Source: Flavobacterium hydatis | Lineage (GTDB): Bacteria; Bacteroidota; Bacteroidia; Flavobacteriales; Flavobacteriaceae | Direction: 5' to 3' | Assembly: GCF_000737695.1 (NCBI RefSeq) | Contig: NZ_JPRM01000019.1 | Coordinates: 22,419 to 86,418, forward strand | Length of the DNA stretch: 64,000 nucleotides | In this document: piece after piece, positions 61,485 through 64,000 of the stretch | How positions within the stretch are numbered: the first letter of the stretch is position 1 | How the letters are laid out: every line of letters begins with the position of its first letter | The notes under the pieces: generated by a model | What the model saw: only the letters and a program-made list of their open reading frames with translations | Database searches by the model: none | What the model was told of the DNA's origin: nothing | Program-made: the position numbers and the translations under genes

Positions 61485-63431
61485 TTAAACTGTAAATACT
61501 TTTAATGTCTTTTTTATTTCTTCGTCTACAATTGCGACAAATTCATCAATTGTAACTGTAATATTTCCTTTACCTTCTTGACCGTGACGGCGAATAGAAA
61601 TCGTTCCGTTTTTCTCCTCTTCCTCACCTACGATTAGCATAAACGGTAATTTTTGCATTTCTGCATCTCTAATTTTCTTACCTATCGTTTCACTTCTGTT
61701 GTCAATTAGGGCGCGAATTTCGTGATTTTCTAGCAAATCTAAAACTTTTTTAGCATATATTTCATATTTCTCGCTCAAAGACAAGATTATAGCCTGTTCA
61801 GTCATCAGCCAAAGTGGGAAATTTCCTGCTGTGTGTTCTAGTAAAATTGCAATAAAACGCTCCATCGAACCAAAAGGTGCTCTATGAATCATTACAGGTC
61901 TATGTAATTCATTGTCAGCTCCTTTGTAAGTTAATTCAAAACGCTCAGGTAAGTTGTAATCAACCTGGATAGTTCCTAATTGCCATTGTCTTCCTAAAGC
62001 ATCCTTAACCATAAAGTCTAGTTTTGGACCGTAAAAAGCAGCTTCACCATACTCAACAACAGTATTTAAACCTTTGTCGGCAGCAGCATTGATAATTGCA
62101 TTTTCAGCTTTTTCCCAGTTTTCATCACTACCAATATATTTATCTCTGTTTTCTTTATCACGCAAAGAAATCTGAGCAGTAAAGTTTTCAAAGCCTAAAG
62201 AGCCAAATACGTAAAGAACCAAGTCAATTACCTTCTTAAACTCTTCGTCCAACTGTTCAGGAGTACAAAAAATATGCGCATCATCCTGAGTAAATCCACG
62301 TACACGAGTCAAACCATGCAATTCACCACTTTGTTCATATCTGTAAACAGTACCAAATTCAGCATAGCGCTTAGGTAAATCTTTGTATGACCAAGGTCTT
62401 ACATTGTAAATCTCACAGTGGTGAGGGCAGTTCATAGGTTTTAATAAAAACTCTTCACCCTCAGCAGGAGTATGAATCGGCTGGAAACTATCAGCTCCAT
62501 ATTTAGCATAGTGACCAGAAGTAACGTAAAGTTCCTTTTGTCCAATATGTGGAGTAACTACTTGCTCGTAACCTGCTTTTTTCTGAGCCTTCTTCAAGAA
62601 CTGCTCAAGTCTATCACGTAAAGCAGCACCCTTAGGTAGCCATAAAGGTAAACCTTGACCAACTTTCTGAGAGAAAGCAAATAACTCAAGTTCCTTACCT
62701 AATTTACGGTGATCACGACGTTTTGCCTCCTCAAGAAGCTCTAAATATTCAGTTAAATCTTTTTGTTTAGGAAAAGAAGTTCCATAAACACGAGTTAATT
62801 GTTTGTTTTTCTCATCACCTCTCCAGTAAGCACCAGCAACACTCATAACCTTCATAGCTTTGATGATTCCAGTATTCGGAATATGACCACCGCGGCATAA
62901 GTCAGTAAAAGTAGCATGATCACAAAATGTGATTGTACCATCTTCAAGATTAGAAATTAATTCAGTTTTGTATTCGTTATCCTTATATAGTTCCAAAGCT
63001 TCAGCTTTGCTTACAGGACGCATTTTAAATTCGTGTTTGCCTCTTGAAATTTCAAGAACACGATCTTCAATCTTTTTAAAGTCAGCGTCAGTTATCTTTT
63101 GATCACCAAAATCAACATCATAATAAAAACCATTAGAGATAGCAGGTCCTAGAGTTAATTTAATTCCAGGGAAAAGTTCCTCAAGAGCTTGAGCCATTAC
63201 GTGTGAAGTCGAGTGCCAAAAAGCTTTTTTACCTTCCGCATCATTCCATGTATATAAAATAAGACTACCATCCGTCGTCAGAGGGGTTTCGGTTTCAATA
63301 GTTGTACCATTAAAAGATGCCGAAATCACGTTTCGGGCGAATCCTTCACTAATGCTTTTCGCAACCTCCATAGGAGTTACGCCAGCAGCAAACTCTCTAA
63401 TTGACCCATCGGGCAAAGTAATCTTAATCAT
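61485..63431 (-). CDS. thrS: Threonyl-tRNA synthetase (ThrS)
   Basis: A 648-residue class II aminoacyl-tRNA synthetase charging tRNA-Thr. The N-terminal TGS domain (1-60) comes first. The editing domain has HSTSH with metal-type histidines 73 and 77. The catalytic core contains [10 protein letters not shown] (zinc cysteine) and [18 protein letters not shown], and the anticodon domain starts [12 protein letters not shown]. It is the first gene of the thrS-infC-rpmI-rplT operon. A good promoter precedes it. Confidence 0.98.
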   Translation of the reverse strand: MIKITLPDGSIREFAAGVTPMEVAKSISEGFARNVISASFNGTTIETETPLTTDGSLILYTWNDAEGKKAFWHSTSHVMAQALEELFPGIKLTLGPAISNGFYYDVDFGDQKITDADFKKIEDRVLEISRGKHEFKMRPVSKAEALELYKDNEYKTELISNLEDGTITFCDHATFTDLCRGGHIPNTGIIKAMKVMSVAGAYWRGDEKNKQLTRVYGTSFPKQKDLTEYLELLEEAKRRDHRKLGKELELFAFSQKVGQGLPLWLPKGAALRDRLEQFLKKAQKKAGYEQVVTPHIGQKELYVTSGHYAKYGADSFQPIHTPAEGEEFLLKPMNCPHHCEIYNVRPWSYKDLPKRYAEFGTVYRYEQSGELHGLTRVRGFTQDDAHIFCTPEQLDEEFKKVIDLVLYVFGSLGFENFTAQISLRDKENRDKYIGSDENWEKAENAIINAAADKGLNTVVEYGEAAFYGPKLDFMVKDALGRQWQLGTIQVDYNLPERFELTYKGADNELHRPVMIHRAPFGSMERFIAILLEHTAGNFPLWLMTEQAIILSLSEKYEIYAKKVLDLLENHEIRALIDNRSETIGKKIRDAEMQKLPFMLIVGEEEEKNGTISIRRHGQEGKGNITVTIDEFVAIVDEEIKKTLKVFTV

Positions 63432-63451
63432 TGTTTATAATTTTATAAATG

Positions 63452-63482
63452 CAAATATAGTGGATTACAAAAATACATACAA
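63452..63482 (-). promoter_or_regulatory. Promoter of the thrS operon
   Basis: Read on the minus strand, TTG (63482-63480), a 20-base spacer and TATATTTG (63459-63452) match the Bacteroidota promoter (TTG...TAnnTTTG) with correct spacing. It ends about 20 bases before the thrS ATG at 63431. Confidence 0.78.
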
Positions 63483-63527
63483 TATATATGTATAAGTTTA
63501 TCTTATATATAGGAGTAGAATTTTTCT

Positions 63528-63607
63528 AAGGAGCTTAATCCTGCTATCCGCTCCAATCTTTTATGCCGAACCACGGCATAAAAGGATTTCTGCTGCTATC
63601 AGGGCTA
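63528..63607 (-). repeat. Dispersed intergenic element, copy 3 (inverted)
   Basis: The reverse complement starts TAGCCCTGATAGCAGCAG and ends with a GCTCC-type terminus, matching copies at 1987 and 22429. The middle forms a perfect hairpin (CTTTTATGCCG with CGGCATAAAAG, 5-base loop) of different sequence from the other copies. It lies about 100 bases upstream of thrS. Confidence 0.78.
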
Positions 63608-63946
63608 GGAGGTAATATGGTTAAAAAGGAATCAGTGTTATTTTGTGTATACTATAATATATAGGTAAGTATAATGGTTTATTTGGAGTATCCAGGAGAA
63701 AAGAGATGTGATTGCATCTTTTAGATTGGGAAAGAAGAGAGTTTATGTGGTTGAGTTATTAATAAACGAGTGTTTTTGGTGAGAAACTCGTAATAACGAC
63801 ACGTTTTAAAGAAGGTTTTTTATTGAAAACACAGCGGAGTTAAAAAAAATCTTAAAAATGCTAAATTTTGTTAAATCGTAATCTTTGTGTTATCAGAGAG
63901 TTAAGAAAAGAATAAAAAATAAACGAAAAATACTCAAGAAAAGGTG
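63608..63946. other. Gene-free end region
   Basis: About 340 bases of A/T-rich DNA between the repeat and the right-edge promoter. No open frame, RNA gene or hairpin was recognised. Confidence 0.5.
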
Positions 63947-63976
63947 TTGTTTATCTAGATAAAGGTGGTAGTTTTG
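63947..63976 (+). promoter_or_regulatory. Strong promoter pointing out of the window
   Basis: TTG (63947-63949), a 19-base spacer and TAGTTTTG (63969-63976) match the consensus well. A G+C-richer segment, GCACCCGCAACAACGACAAA, follows to the window end. Such a leader right after a good promoter is typical of stable RNA genes (tRNA or rRNA), but the transcript itself lies outside. Confidence 0.66.
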
Positions 63977-64000
63977 CACCCGCAACAACGACAAACGTTC

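Noticed and set aside
1..64000. CRISPR array or cas genes
   Set aside because: No regularly spaced direct repeats of CRISPR type and no Cas-like protein were seen anywhere.

Overview
The window looks like a chromosomal segment of a Flavobacterium-like member of the Bacteroidota. The evidence is the low G+C intergenic DNA, the lack of Shine-Dalgarno-like sites, promoter boxes of the TAnnTTTG type, many lipoproteins with S-C lipoboxes, SprB-type adhesin repeats and anti-sigma-free TPR kinases. No rRNA or tRNA gene lies inside the window, although a strong promoter at the extreme right edge points out of it.

Layout. At 1-4000 are housekeeping genes: coaD and ddl on the minus strand, and a PASTA protein plus rluD on the plus strand. 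At 4-22 kb is a mosaic of single genes: a SulP transporter, an ABC ATPase, an exported sulfatase, a sulfurtransferase, a ThuA-like protein, an MscS channel, an acetyltransferase, small lipoproteins, a Na+/H+ antiporter and several small soluble proteins resembling accessory or immunity-type genes. dnaK (22.7-24.6 kb) is followed directly by a higher-GC island carrying a zinc-finger/double-HTH protein, a tyrosine recombinase, a membrane protein and an excisionase-like HTH protein. After the island come about 1 kb of gene-poor DNA with decayed coding fragments.

The region 28.8-34.9 kb is a compact signalling module: a sigma-54 activator, a FIST sensor protein, a cytoplasmic PAS-PAS-PAS hybrid kinase ending in REC and Hpt domains, and a separate receiver. 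At 35.8-42.6 kb lie two secreted repeat proteins that face each other and overlap at their 3' ends. Neither has the C-terminal sorting domain expected of such proteins. The minus-strand one is the last gene of a cluster with a tail-collar protein, a signal-peptide-less periplasmic-binding-fold protein and a formyltransferase. At 43-45.9 kb are a small protein with a Cys-Pro-rich tail, a polytopic membrane protein and a LytS/NarL-type two-component pair. At 49-52.7 kb is a tightly packed operon of small proteins, TerB-like, coiled-coil membrane and VWA-like lipoprotein genes. At 53.1-55.8 kb is a TPR lipoprotein kinase with its response regulator. The right end holds a second sulfatase with a beta-rich partner and the conserved thrS-infC-rpmI-rplT operon, where infC appears to start at a rare ATA codon.

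The strongest unusual signals are: (1) the head-on fusion of two truncated adhesin-like genes around 38,386-38,392; (2) a dispersed intergenic element in three copies (1987, 22429, 63528) with conserved ends and self-complementary but divergent middles; (3) the FIST/sigma-54/hybrid-kinase module; (4) the collar/binding-protein/formyltransferase operon; and (5) the TerB/VWA operon. All functional statements rest on reading motifs by eye; no database search was run.
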